DNA from: Halarchaeum nitratireducens
Lineage (GTDB): Archaea; Halobacteriota; Halobacteria; Halobacteriales; Halobacteriaceae
DNA length: 64,000 nucleotides
NCBI RefSeq assembly: GCF_014647155.1
Contig: NZ_BMOQ01000002.1
Span: 62,001 to 126,000 of the forward strand
Direction of reading: 5' to 3'
Part shown: positions 26,226 through 34,596 of the stretch, piece after piece
Numbering within the stretch: the stretch's first letter is position 1
Layout of the letters: each line of letters begins with the position of its first letter
The notes under the pieces: model-generated
Databases searched by the model: none
What the model was told of the DNA's origin: nothing
The model's input: only the letters and a program-made list of their open reading frames with translations
Position numbers and translations under genes: made by a program

Positions 26226-26375
26226 TGTCGGTATCCGAGCCGTGGAGGGCTCTCGTCGGGAGGGTCGCGGAGTGATCGGAAAAAGGTTTGCCGGGGACGT
26301 CGCGCGAACGCCGACGCGCCGCGCGGACGGCGATCGGGATCTAGGCGGTCTCGCGTCGGGAGTCGAGGAGGGCGA

Positions 26376-27995
26376 CTAGGGGTCCTGCTCGGCGTCCGTG
26401 ACCGTCCCGTCGGCCGCGTCGGCGGCCCGCGCGTCCGGGTCGCGCTTCGCGGGGTCGCCGTGACCGCCGCCGCCCGGCGTCCGGATCGAGACAGTCGTCC
26501 CCGCCGCGACGTCGCGCACGGTCTTCGCGGGCACCGACTCGCCGTCGATACGGTTCTCGCCGGTCGCGCCGTCCGCGCCGCCGGCGAGACCGCGCGGGGC
26601 GCGCCGCCGACGTTCGGTGAGGAGCGAGACGGTGGCGTCCGTCTCGACGGTGACGGTGCGGACGACGCCGAGTCCGCCGCGGTGTTCGCCGTCACCGCCG
26701 CTGTCGGGACGGAGCGCGTACTCCTCGACCCGGAGCGGGTACTCGTTTTCGAGGGCTTCGACGGGCGTGTTGAGCGTGTTCGTCATCCCGACCTGCACGC
26801 CGTCGAGGCCGTCGCCGGTCGGGCGCGCGCCGGCCCCGCCGCCGATGGTCTCGTAGTACGCGAAGCCGTCGCCGGTCCGATCGCCGATCGTGAGGTTGTT
26901 CATCGTTCCCTGCCCCCCCGCGGGGACGCGCTCGGGAACGGCGTCGGCGAGCGCGGCGAAGACGACGTCCGTGACGCGCTGGCTCGTCTCGACGTTGCCG
27001 CCGACGACGGCCGCGGGCGGGTCGGGATCGAGGACGGACCCCGAGGGGACCTCGACCGAGATCGGGTCGTAACACCCCTGATTGGGCGGGATCTCGGGAT
27101 CTGTGAGGCAGCGGAAGACGAAGTAGACGGCGGAGGTGGCGACCGCGAGCGGCGCGTTGACGTTCCCGTCGACCTGGTCCGCCGTGCCCGCGAAGTCGAC
27201 CGTGACCGCGTCGCCGTCGATCGTGACGGCCACTGCGATGGGGATCTCGTCGTCGGTGAGGCCGTCGCCTTCGAGCGCGTCCCGGGCGTGATACGTGCCG
27301 TCGGGGAGGTCGCGGAGTTCGGCGCGCACGCGGTCGCGCGAGTAGCCGATGACGGCGTCGAAGGCGGCGCGGATCTCGTCGCGGCCGTGGTCGGCGACGA
27401 GCTCGGCCAATCGCTCCTCGGCGCGGTCGTTCGCGGCGATCTGCGCACGGAAGTCCGCGCGGCGCTCGCCGGGGTTGCGCACGTTGGCGAGGAGCAGGTC
27501 CATCACGTCCTCGACGACCTCCCCGCCCTCGACGAGGCGGGTCGGCGGGAGGCGCAGGCCCTCCTGGAAGATCTCGCGCGCGCCGGCGGGCATGCTCCCG
27601 GGCGTCATCCCGCCGACGTCGGCGTGGTGGGCGCGGGAGACCGCGTATCCCATGACTTCGCCGCCGATCCCGATCGGGGAGACCATCGTGACGTCCGGGA
27701 GGTGGGTGCCGCCCTCGAAGGGGTCGTTGAGGACGTAGACGTCTCCGGGCGCGGGGTCGTAGTCGCGGACGGCCTCGACGGCCCGCGGCATCGCGCCGAG
27801 GTGGACGGGGATGTGCTCGGCCTGCGCGACGAGCCGCCCGTCGGCGTCGAAGAGCGCCGTCGAACAGTCCTCGCGCTCCTTGATGTTCGGCGAGTACGCG
27901 CCGCGGATGAGCACCTGCCCCATCTCCTCGGCGAGGCTCTCGAACTGATTGCGGACGACTTCGAGGGTGACGGGGTCCAGGTCGCGCTCGCTCAT
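26376..27995 (-). CDS. hyuB: hydantoinase B / 5-oxoprolinase B-type subunit
   Basis: This 539-residue protein matches the HyuB family: [20 protein letters not shown] at the start, the [19 protein letters not shown] region, [15 protein letters not shown], and [13 protein letters not shown] near the end. With HyuA it forms an ATP-dependent enzyme that opens a five-membered lactam or hydantoin ring (N-methylhydantoin, 5-oxoproline or related). Its ATG overlaps the hyuA stop by 4 nt. The true substrate cannot be read from sequence; an acetone- or acetophenone-carboxylase-like role is possible. Confidence 0.87.
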   Translation of the reverse strand: MSERDLDPVTLEVVRNQFESLAEEMGQVLIRGAYSPNIKEREDCSTALFDADGRLVAQAEHIPVHLGAMPRAVEAVRDYDPAPGDVYVLNDPFEGGTHLPDVTMVSPIGIGGEVMGYAVSRAHHADVGGMTPGSMPAGAREIFQEGLRLPPTRLVEGGEVVEDVMDLLLANVRNPGERRADFRAQIAANDRAEERLAELVADHGRDEIRAAFDAVIGYSRDRVRAELRDLPDGTYHARDALEGDGLTDDEIPIAVAVTIDGDAVTVDFAGTADQVDGNVNAPLAVATSAVYFVFRCLTDPEIPPNQGCYDPISVEVPSGSVLDPDPPAAVVGGNVETSQRVTDVVFAALADAVPERVPAGGQGTMNNLTIGDRTGDGFAYYETIGGGAGARPTGDGLDGVQVGMTNTLNTPVEALENEYPLRVEEYALRPDSGGDGEHRGGLGVVRTVTVETDATVSLLTERRRRAPRGLAGGADGATGENRIDGESVPAKTVRDVAAGTTVSIRTPGGGGHGDPAKRDPDARAADAADGTVTDAEQDP

Positions 27996-30004
27996 TCGCG
28001 CTCACCCCGTTCGAGGACGACGGTGCCGTCCGACGTCACGCGCCCCGTCCAGCCCGGCGGAACGACGACGGTGCTCTCGCGGCCGTCGAGGACCGCGGGC
28101 CCGCCGAACTCGGCCGCGGGGGTGAGCGCCGCGCGGTCGTACACCGTTGTCTCCCGGTAGTCGCCGTCGAAGAACGCCTCGCGAGTGCCGGTGACCGGAT
28201 CGCCAGCGCCGGCGTACGCGACGTCGAGCGGGTCGCCTTCGACGGTCGCGCTCGCGCGGAGCGTGACGACCTCGACGGGGTCGTCGAGCCGGTAACCGTG
28301 TGCGTCCTCGTGGGCCGCGTGGAATCGCTCGGCGACGGCCGCGGGGTCGAAGTCGGGCGCTGGAACGGTCTGCTCGAAGCTCTGCCCGGCGTAGCGGCAG
28401 TCGACGGCGCGCGTCACGGTCGCGGCCTCGGGGTCGGCGACGTCCGCGCGGACCTCCTCGACGAGGTCGTCGTACGCGGCTTCGACGGTCGCGGGATCGG
28501 CGTCGTCGAGCGCGACCTGGTGGGTGCGCGCGGCGTCGTGCTTCTCGTCGGCGGCGAGCAACCCGTACGCGGAGAGGACACCGCAGGCGCGCGGGACGAC
28601 GACCGTGTCGACGTCGAGGTCGGCGGCGAGCGCGCCGGCGTGCATCGGGCCGGCCCCGCCGAAGGCGACGAGCGCGAAGTTCCGGGGGTCGTGGCCGCGC
28701 TCGACGGTGACGCGGCGAATCGCGCGCGTCATGTTCGCGTTGGCGACGCGGTAGACGCCGCGGGCGGCCGCCCGCGGGCCGTCGAGGTCGGCGTCGTCTG
28801 CGAGGCGGGCGAGCGCGTCGCGTGCGGCGTCGACGTCGAGTTCGAGGTCGCCGCCGAGCGACGCGTCCGGGCCGATGTACCCGAGCACGACGTTCGCGTC
28901 CGTGACGGTGGGTTCGGTGCCCCCCTTGCCGTAGCAGGCGGGACCGGGTTCGGCACCGGCGGATTTCGGGCCGACGCGCAGCGCGCCGCCCTCGTCCACC
29001 CACGCGACGGACCCGCCGCCGGCACCGACGGTCGTCACGTCGACCATCGGGACGCCGATCGGGTGGCCGGCGATCTCGGCGTCCGTGGTGCGTTCGGCCT
29101 CGCCGTCGCGCACGAGCGAGACGTCGCTCGACGTCCCGCCCATGTCGAAGGTGACGAGTCCCGCGGTCTCCGTCACGTCCGTCGCGGTGTCGCTCGCACC
29201 GACGACGCCCGCGGCCGGCCCGGAGAGCGCCGTCGTGACAGCGTGATCGCGGACCGTCTCCGCGGCCGCGATACCGCCGTTCGACTGCATCACGCGCGGC
29301 GTCGGCACGCCGCGCTCCGCGACCTCGTCTTCGAGTCGACCGAGATAGGCGTCGATGGCGGGCGTGACGTAGGCGTCGACGGCCGTCGTCGAGGTGCGTT
29401 CGTACTCGCGGAACTCCGCGAGCACCTCGTGCGAGGCCGAGACGGGGACGTCGAGTTCCTCGCGGAGGATCGACGCGACGGTCCGCTCGTTCTCCGGATG
29501 CCGATAGGCGTGAAGGAGGGAGACAGCGACGCTCTCAGCGTCGCAGTCACGGATCCCGTCCGCGAGCGCGCGCACCTCCGATTCGTCGACGGGCGTCTCG
29601 ATGCCGTCGACGGTGACCCGTTCGTCGACCTCGAAGCGGCGGCGGCGCGGGACGAGTGGGTCGGGCTTCGACGCGTCGAGGTCGTAGAGGCTCGGTCGAT
29701 CCTGTCGGCGGAGTTCGAGGACGTCGCGGAAGCCCGCGGTCGTGACGAGTGCGCTCCGCGCGCCGTCGCCTTCGAGGAGCGCGTTCGTCGAGACGGTCAT
29801 CGCGTGCGCGAACGCCTCGACGTCAGCGGGGTCGACGCCGGCGCGCTCGCAGACTTCCTCGATCCCGCGAACGACGCCGACGCTCTGGTCGGCCGTGCTC
29901 GGGACCTTCGCCGTCACGAGGTCGCCGTCGGCGGTGTGGAGGACGACGTCCGTGAAGGTGCCGCCGACGTCGACGCCGACGCGCGTCGCGGGCGTCTCGA
30001 CCAT
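27992..30004 (-). CDS. hyuA: hydantoinase A / 5-oxoprolinase A-type subunit
   Basis: This 670-residue ATP-binding subunit starts with RVGVDVGGTFTDVVL, the phosphate-binding loop of the ASKHA-like HyuA family. FDMGGTSSDVSLV near 280 and AGGGSVAWVDEGGALRVGP near 318 follow, then VAFGGAGPMHAGALA near 440. It pairs with HyuB, which follows with a 4-nt overlap. It starts directly after the stop of the NRAMP-like transporter, so all three genes form one operon. Confidence 0.88.
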   Translation of the reverse strand: MVETPATRVGVDVGGTFTDVVLHTADGDLVTAKVPSTADQSVGVVRGIEEVCERAGVDPADVEAFAHAMTVSTNALLEGDGARSALVTTAGFRDVLELRRQDRPSLYDLDASKPDPLVPRRRRFEVDERVTVDGIETPVDESEVRALADGIRDCDAESVAVSLLHAYRHPENERTVASILREELDVPVSASHEVLAEFREYERTSTTAVDAYVTPAIDAYLGRLEDEVAERGVPTPRVMQSNGGIAAAETVRDHAVTTALSGPAAGVVGASDTATDVTETAGLVTFDMGGTSSDVSLVRDGEAERTTDAEIAGHPIGVPMVDVTTVGAGGGSVAWVDEGGALRVGPKSAGAEPGPACYGKGGTEPTVTDANVVLGYIGPDASLGGDLELDVDAARDALARLADDADLDGPRAAARGVYRVANANMTRAIRRVTVERGHDPRNFALVAFGGAGPMHAGALAADLDVDTVVVPRACGVLSAYGLLAADEKHDAARTHQVALDDADPATVEAAYDDLVEEVRADVADPEAATVTRAVDCRYAGQSFEQTVPAPDFDPAAVAERFHAAHEDAHGYRLDDPVEVVTLRASATVEGDPLDVAYAGAGDPVTGTREAFFDGDYRETTVYDRAALTPAAEFGGPAVLDGRESTVVVPPGWTGRVTSDGTVVLERGERE

Positions 30005-31213
30005 CTACAGCACCCCCGCGACGGAGAGGAGCGTTCGGACGCCGAGCCAGACGACGACGAGCGTGACGAGTCCGCCGACGACGTTTCCGGCCGTGCTGTT
30101 CGTGTAGTCGCCGAGGATGTCTCGATCGTTCACCGCGTAGATGAGGAAGAGAGCGACGATGGGCAGGAGGATACCGTTGACGACCTGTGCGAAGACGATG
30201 ACCTGCACGGGGCTCCCGCCGACGAGCGAGGCGACGATGCCGACGGCGATGATGGTGCCCCAGACGGCGCGAAAGCGCGGCGAGTCGATATCGGTCTCCC
30301 AGCCGAGCGCGCCCGCGGTGGCGTACGCGCCGGCGAGCGGTGCGGTGGTCGCGCTCGTGAACCCGGCGGCGAAGAGACCGACGCTGAAGAGGTATTTCGC
30401 CCACGGGCCGGCGAGCGGTTCGAGCTGCTGGGCCATCACGCCGACGTCCGAGATCGCGGTCCCGCGGGGGAACGCCGCGGCCGCGGTGACGAGGATCGCC
30501 ATCGTGATCAGGCCGCCGACGACGATGGAGAGGACGGTGTCCGCCCGGCAGTCCGGGAGGTCGCTCGGCCCGCTCCAGCGCTCTTGGACGTTGCTCGCGT
30601 GCAAGAAGAGGTTGTAGCCGACGACGGTCGTTCCGATGAGGCCCGTGGCGAGGACGAGCGAGTCCCCGGGAACGCGCGGGGCGAACCCCGCGACGAGCGC
30701 GCCGACGTCCGGCCCGATGAGGATGGCGTCGACGACGAACGCGACGGCCATCAGGGCGACGAGGCCGACGAGGACGCGCTCGATGAGTTCGTACCGACCC
30801 GTGAAGAGCAGCGCGCCGGCGACGAGCCCCATCACGGGGCCCCAGACGGTCGCGGGGATCCCGCTGAGGGTGGCGAGGCCGGCGGCGCCGCCCAATATGT
30901 TTCCAGCCTCGTAGGCCGCGGTGCCGATACCGATGGCGCTGACGACGAGCGCGACGCTGACGTAGGAGGGAACGGGGTTGTCGAACTGCCCGCGGAGGGC
31001 CTCGCCGAGCCCTTCGCGCGAGACGAGGCCGAGGCGCGCGCTCATCTCCTGAAGTACGATCGTCGCCGCGATCGAGAACGCGATGGTCCAGAGGAGCGCG
31101 TACCCGAAGCGCGCGCCCGTGACGCTCGCCGTCGTCACCGTCCCGGGACCGATGAACGCGGCGGCGACCATCGCTCCCGGTCCGACGGACCGTAGTCGTT
31201 CGATACCGTTCAT
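30005..31213 (-). CDS. NRAMP-fold transporter lacking the metal-site motifs
   Basis: This 402-residue protein has about 11 membrane segments and the NRAMP fold. In metal carriers the first helix has DPGN and the sixth has MPH. Here the first helix reads IGPGTVTTAS and the sixth reads VGYNLFLHASNVQ. The Asp, the Asn and the Met of the metal site are thus missing. An NRAMP-like gene is also found beside 5-oxoprolinase genes in Bacillus (ycsG). The operon with hyuA and hyuB suggests an organic substrate such as a lactam. The start at 31213 is preferred to an upstream in-frame ATG at 31234. Confidence 0.8.
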   Translation of the reverse strand: MNGIERLRSVGPGAMVAAAFIGPGTVTTASVTGARFGYALLWTIAFSIAATIVLQEMSARLGLVSREGLGEALRGQFDNPVPSYVSVALVVSAIGIGTAAYEAGNILGGAAGLATLSGIPATVWGPVMGLVAGALLFTGRYELIERVLVGLVALMAVAFVVDAILIGPDVGALVAGFAPRVPGDSLVLATGLIGTTVVGYNLFLHASNVQERWSGPSDLPDCRADTVLSIVVGGLITMAILVTAAAAFPRGTAISDVGVMAQQLEPLAGPWAKYLFSVGLFAAGFTSATTAPLAGAYATAGALGWETDIDSPRFRAVWGTIIAVGIVASLVGGSPVQVIVFAQVVNGILLPIVALFLIYAVNDRDILGDYTNSTAGNVVGGLVTLVVVWLGVRTLLSVAGVL

Positions 31214-31348
31214 GCGTGAGACATCACACCACACGAACGACCAGCGATGGGTATAGACCTTTGTAAGAACGGAGAATACGCCGACACCGGAGGCGCGCGT
31301 GCGTTCACGCGACGTATGACGCTGTATGAACGCGTGTGATCGATCGCG

Positions 31349-31903
31349 TCAGTCCTCGGCGTCGACGGCCGTGACGATCGCCTTCGAGACGCCCTCCTCG
31401 ACGTTGACGTCGAACGGGAGGTCGCGGACGCTGTGCGTGAGAAAGCGGAGCATGAACCACTTGATCGACGCCGTCGGGAAGACGACGTGGTAGGTCGGGC
31501 CGTCGGAGTCGCGGACGGTGAGGAAGCCACAGAAGTCGAGCCAGTGGAGGAGGTCGCCGAGCGTCGTGAACCGCTCGCCGTACTCGCGGGCGTGATACGC
31601 CGCGACCCGATCGATCGCGTCGAGGAACGCCGGGTCGGGGTCGCCGGACTCGCCCTCCACGTAGTCGAGGAAGCAGTGGAGGAAGTCGACGTCGAGCAGG
31701 ACGTGTTCGCCGGTCGAGAGCATCCGATGGTAGGCGTCGAGGCGGGCGTCGGCCGCCCCGTCGACCGCGTCGAAGTTCGCCGCGTAGAACGTCAGCGCTC
31801 GGCGGACGATCTCGCTCTGCGAGGTCTCCGCGCGGTCCGTGAGGTCCCCGAGCGCGTCGGCGGACTCCTCGTCGAGCGACACCGTGAGGCGATTCGAGGG
31901 CAC
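31349..31903 (-). CDS. ribbon-helix-helix regulator with C-terminal sensor-like domain
   Basis: This 184-residue protein begins like a CopG/Arc-type DNA-binding domain: RLTVSLDEESADALGDLTDRAETSQSEIVRRALTFY (residues 5-40). A longer helical domain follows, without a motif I recognise; it contains Cys and His residues (LHCFLDYV, LHWLDFCGF) that could bind metal. It starts with GTG at 31903 and is divergent from the winged-helix regulator at 32035, with 131 bp between them. A transcriptional regulator is likely; the target is unknown. Confidence 0.65.
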   Translation of the reverse strand: MPSNRLTVSLDEESADALGDLTDRAETSQSEIVRRALTFYAANFDAVDGAADARLDAYHRMLSTGEHVLLDVDFLHCFLDYVEGESGDPDPAFLDAIDRVAAYHAREYGERFTTLGDLLHWLDFCGFLTVRDSDGPTYHVVFPTASIKWFMLRFLTHSVRDLPFDVNVEEGVSKAIVTAVDAED

Positions 31904-31986
31904 GGTGTATCGTGGCGTGACGCGGAGTTAGCGCTTTTCACTCGTCGCCGCCCCCGGGTGCGAGACGCTAGCGATCGATAGGGGGT

Positions 31987-32012
31987 GTATCCAAACGTAT
32001 ATGCCCGGATAC
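31987..32012. promoter_or_regulatory. inverted repeat around the TATA box of the winged-helix gene
   Basis: A 6-bp inverted repeat (gtatcc at 31987-31992 and ggatac at 32007-32012) flanks the TATA-like acgtatatg. The position suggests autorepression by the product of the gene at 32035; this is an inference. Confidence 0.35.
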
Positions 32013-32034
32013 GCCCTACGGTCTGTAAGAATCG

Positions 32035-32556
32035 ATGGATTTGACTGACTCGCAGCAGGCGATTCTCACCGCGCTCATCGACGGCTATCAGTCTACTGAG
32101 TCCCCGATGACGGGGGAGGAGATCGCGGAGGCGGTCGATCGCCACCCCGGGACGATACGCAACCAGATGCAGACGCTGAAGGCCCTCGACCTCGTCGAGG
32201 GGATTCCCGGCCCGCGCGGGGGGTACAAGCCGACGACGAACGCCTACGAGGCGCTCGACCAGCAGGACCTCGACGAGGCCGACGCCGAGGCGCTCACGGT
32301 CGCGAGCGACTACGACCGCATCGCGGTCACCGTCGAGCGAATCGACTTCCTCGAAGTGAACCACCCCGACGAGTGCGCGGCCGAAATCGAGTTCACCGAG
32401 GCCGTCGACGTCGAGGTCGGCGATCCGATCGTCATCGGGCCCACGCCGAACACGGCCCTCGTCGTCGCCGGGCAGGTCACGGCCGTCGAGGACGACGGGC
32501 GGACGGTCCGGATCGACGTCACCAAACTCGAAGCACCGCTCGTCGCCGAACCGTAA
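32035..32556 (+). CDS. winged-helix regulator with C-terminal beta domain
   Basis: This 173-residue protein has an N-terminal winged helix (SPMTGEEIAEAVDRHPGTIRNQMQTLKALDLVEG, residues about 22-55) like NrpR-type or Rrf2-like regulators. The C-terminal part (about 100-173) is rich in beta strands and may bind a ligand; I do not recognise it. It precedes the photolyase gene by 41 bp on the same strand and may be co-transcribed with it. A TATA-like element lies at about 31995-32003. Confidence 0.65.
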   Translation: MDLTDSQQAILTALIDGYQSTESPMTGEEIAEAVDRHPGTIRNQMQTLKALDLVEGIPGPRGGYKPTTNAYEALDQQDLDEADAEALTVASDYDRIAVTVERIDFLEVNHPDECAAEIEFTEAVDVEVGDPIVIGPTPNTALVVAGQVTAVEDDGRTVRIDVTKLEAPLVAEP

Positions 32557-32597
32557 CGACCGTAACGGCCATCCGCGTCCCCCGCGACGACGCACTC

Positions 32598-34115
32598 GTG
32601 ACCGTCCTCGTTCTCGGCGATCAACTCACTCGCCGCGCCGGCCCGCTCGTCGCCCGTCCCGACGAACGCGTCCTCATGATCGAAGCGCGCGCGTTCGCCA
32701 CCCGCCACGCCTACCACCCGCACAAACGGACGCTCGTCGCCAGCGCGATGCGCCACTTCCGCGACGCGCTCCGCGACGACGGCCGCGACGTGGCGTATCA
32801 CGAGACCGAGACGTTCGGCGGCGGCCTCGACGCGCACTTCGACGCCCGTCCCGGCGACGCCCTCGTCGTGATGCGCCCGTCGAGTCACGGCGCGGCCGAC
32901 CGCCTCCGCGATCTCGTGACGGCCCGCGGCGGGACGCTGACCGTCGTCGAGAACGAGACGTTCTGCTGTTCGCCCGCCGACTTCGACGACTGGCACGAGG
33001 GCGGAACACTCCGCCACGAGGATTTCTACAGGCACATGCGCCGCGAGACCGGCGTGCTGATGGACGGCGACGACCCGGTCGGCGGGGAGTGGAACTACGA
33101 CGAGTCGAACCGCGAGACGCCGCCCGAGGACTACGAACCGCCCGACGTCCCGACGTTCGATCCGGACGCGACGACGCGGGCGGTGCAGGACGACTACGCG
33201 GACGCGAACGCCGAGTCGTGGGCGGACCCGGCGCCGTTCGGTTGGCCGGTGACGCGCGAGGGCGCGCTCGCGGCGCTCGACGACTTCGTTGCCCGTCGAC
33301 TCCCCGACTTCGGCCCGTACGAGGACGCGATGGTCGCGGGCGAACCGACGCTCGATCACGCGCTCCTCTCCGCGCCGCTGAACCTCGGACTCCTCGGCCC
33401 GCGCGAGGTCGTCGACGCCGCCGTCGAGGCCTACGAGGCCCGTGGCGACGTCCCGATCGAGAGCGTCGAGGGGTTCGTCCGCCAAGTCCTGGGGTGGCGC
33501 GAGTTCGTCCGCCACGCCTACCGGGTCGGGATGCCCGACCTCGCCGACGCGAACCGCCTCGACGCGACGCGCGATCTCCCGCCGGTCTACTGGGACGGCG
33601 ACACCGACATGGCGTGCGTGGCCGAGGCCGTCGCGGGCGTCCGCCGTCGCGGGTACGCACACCACATCCAGCGGCTGATGGTGCTCTCGAACTTCGCGTT
33701 GCTCTACGGCGTCGATCCGCACGCGCTCAATCGGTGGTTCCACGTCGCCTTCGTCGACGGCTATCACTGGGTGTCGACGCCGAACACGGTCGAGATGGGC
33801 CAGTACGCGGGCGACCTCTTCGCCACGAAGCCGTACGCGGCGTCGGCGAACTACCTGGACCGGATGGGGGATTACTGCGCGGGGTGTGCCTACGACCCGG
33901 ACGCGACGACCGGCGCGGACGCCTGTCCGTTCAACGCGCTCTACTGGGACTTCCTCGCCGAGAACGAGGACGACCTCCGATCGAACCACCGGATGGGGCT
34001 CGTCTACTCGCACCTCGACGACAAGCGCGACGCGGGCGACCTCGCGGCGATCCGGGAGCGCGCTGGGGAAGTACGCGCGGCGGTGAGCGCGAGCGACCCG
34101 TCGCGGACGGAGTGA
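32598..34115 (+). CDS. FeS-containing photolyase/cryptochrome (FeS-BCP, PhrB-like)
   Basis: This 505-residue protein is related to the bacterial (6-4) photolyases with an iron-sulfur cluster. C340, C427, C430 and C443 (DYCAGC and DACPF) are spaced as the four Cys of the PhrB cluster. The conserved YAHHIQRLMVLSNF carries the His pair of (6-4) photolyases. The N-terminal Rossmann part begins VTVLVLGDQL. It likely repairs UV lesions with light or acts as a photoreceptor. The GTG at 32598 is chosen because the sequence starts there like family members. It follows the winged-helix regulator by 41 bp. Confidence 0.85.
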   Translation: MTVLVLGDQLTRRAGPLVARPDERVLMIEARAFATRHAYHPHKRTLVASAMRHFRDALRDDGRDVAYHETETFGGGLDAHFDARPGDALVVMRPSSHGAADRLRDLVTARGGTLTVVENETFCCSPADFDDWHEGGTLRHEDFYRHMRRETGVLMDGDDPVGGEWNYDESNRETPPEDYEPPDVPTFDPDATTRAVQDDYADANAESWADPAPFGWPVTREGALAALDDFVARRLPDFGPYEDAMVAGEPTLDHALLSAPLNLGLLGPREVVDAAVEAYEARGDVPIESVEGFVRQVLGWREFVRHAYRVGMPDLADANRLDATRDLPPVYWDGDTDMACVAEAVAGVRRRGYAHHIQRLMVLSNFALLYGVDPHALNRWFHVAFVDGYHWVSTPNTVEMGQYAGDLFATKPYAASANYLDRMGDYCAGCAYDPDATTGADACPFNALYWDFLAENEDDLRSNHRMGLVYSHLDDKRDAGDLAAIRERAGEVRAAVSASDPSRTE

Positions 34116-34179
34116 GCGGTAGAATCCGCGAACCGCGCGGCGGCGAGCCTCAGCGACCCGCCGCGGGCTGAGTGAACGG
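34081..34179. repeat. direct repeat spanning the 3' end of the photolyase gene
   Basis: A 39-nt segment at 34081-34119 (the last codons and stop of the photolyase gene) recurs at 34141-34179, 60 bp later. By eye 31 of 39 positions match. The second copy is outside the gene, which suggests a partial duplication of the gene end. Confidence 0.6.
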
Positions 34180-34196
34180 CGAAGCCGTATGCCGCC

Positions 34197-34505
34197 TCAC
34201 CGCCTGCGGCGGCGACGGAACGGCCGTTCGAGGTCGTCGAGGAGGGCGCGCGTCCGTCGGTTGCTCCGCACGTACGACACCCACCCGGTCGCGAGGAACG
34301 CGACGCCGACGAGGACGAACGCGCCGCCGAGCGGGACCGCCGTGGATCGGTCGAAGAGGCCGAGGATCGCGGTGCCGAAGAGGAAGGAGGCGAACCCCGT
34401 CCGGATGTGCGCGAGCGTGGTTCGCTCGCGGGCGAGGCGCGTCCGCTCCGCCGCGAGTTGCGTTCGCTCGACGTCCGCGTCCCGGCCGCTGGGATCGTCG
34501 CTCAT
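34197..34505 (-). CDS. DUF202 family membrane protein
   Basis: This 102-residue protein has the DUF202 pattern: RTRLARERTTLAHIRTGFASFLFGTAIL with one helix, followed by a second helix (AVPLGGAFVLVGVAFLATGWV). The C-terminus is strongly basic (FRRRRRR). The family contains YidH-like proteins of unknown function. The start at 34505 is chosen because an upstream in-frame ATG adds residues unlike the family. It lies between the photolyase and the sensor kinase. Confidence 0.8.
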   Translation of the reverse strand: MSDDPSGRDADVERTQLAAERTRLARERTTLAHIRTGFASFLFGTAILGLFDRSTAVPLGGAFVLVGVAFLATGWVSYVRSNRRTRALLDDLERPFRRRRRR

Positions 34506-34596
34506 CGCTCGTCGATCGATCGGCCGACACCGTAGTGATTTCGCCGCGACCGCGCTCACACCCCGCGCGGCGCGTACCGGGTGCCCCGATTCGTCC

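Noticed and set aside
28298-31195. 965-codon plus-strand frame across hyuA and the transporter
   Set aside because: It is the antisense of two genes with clear motifs and has no motif of its own.
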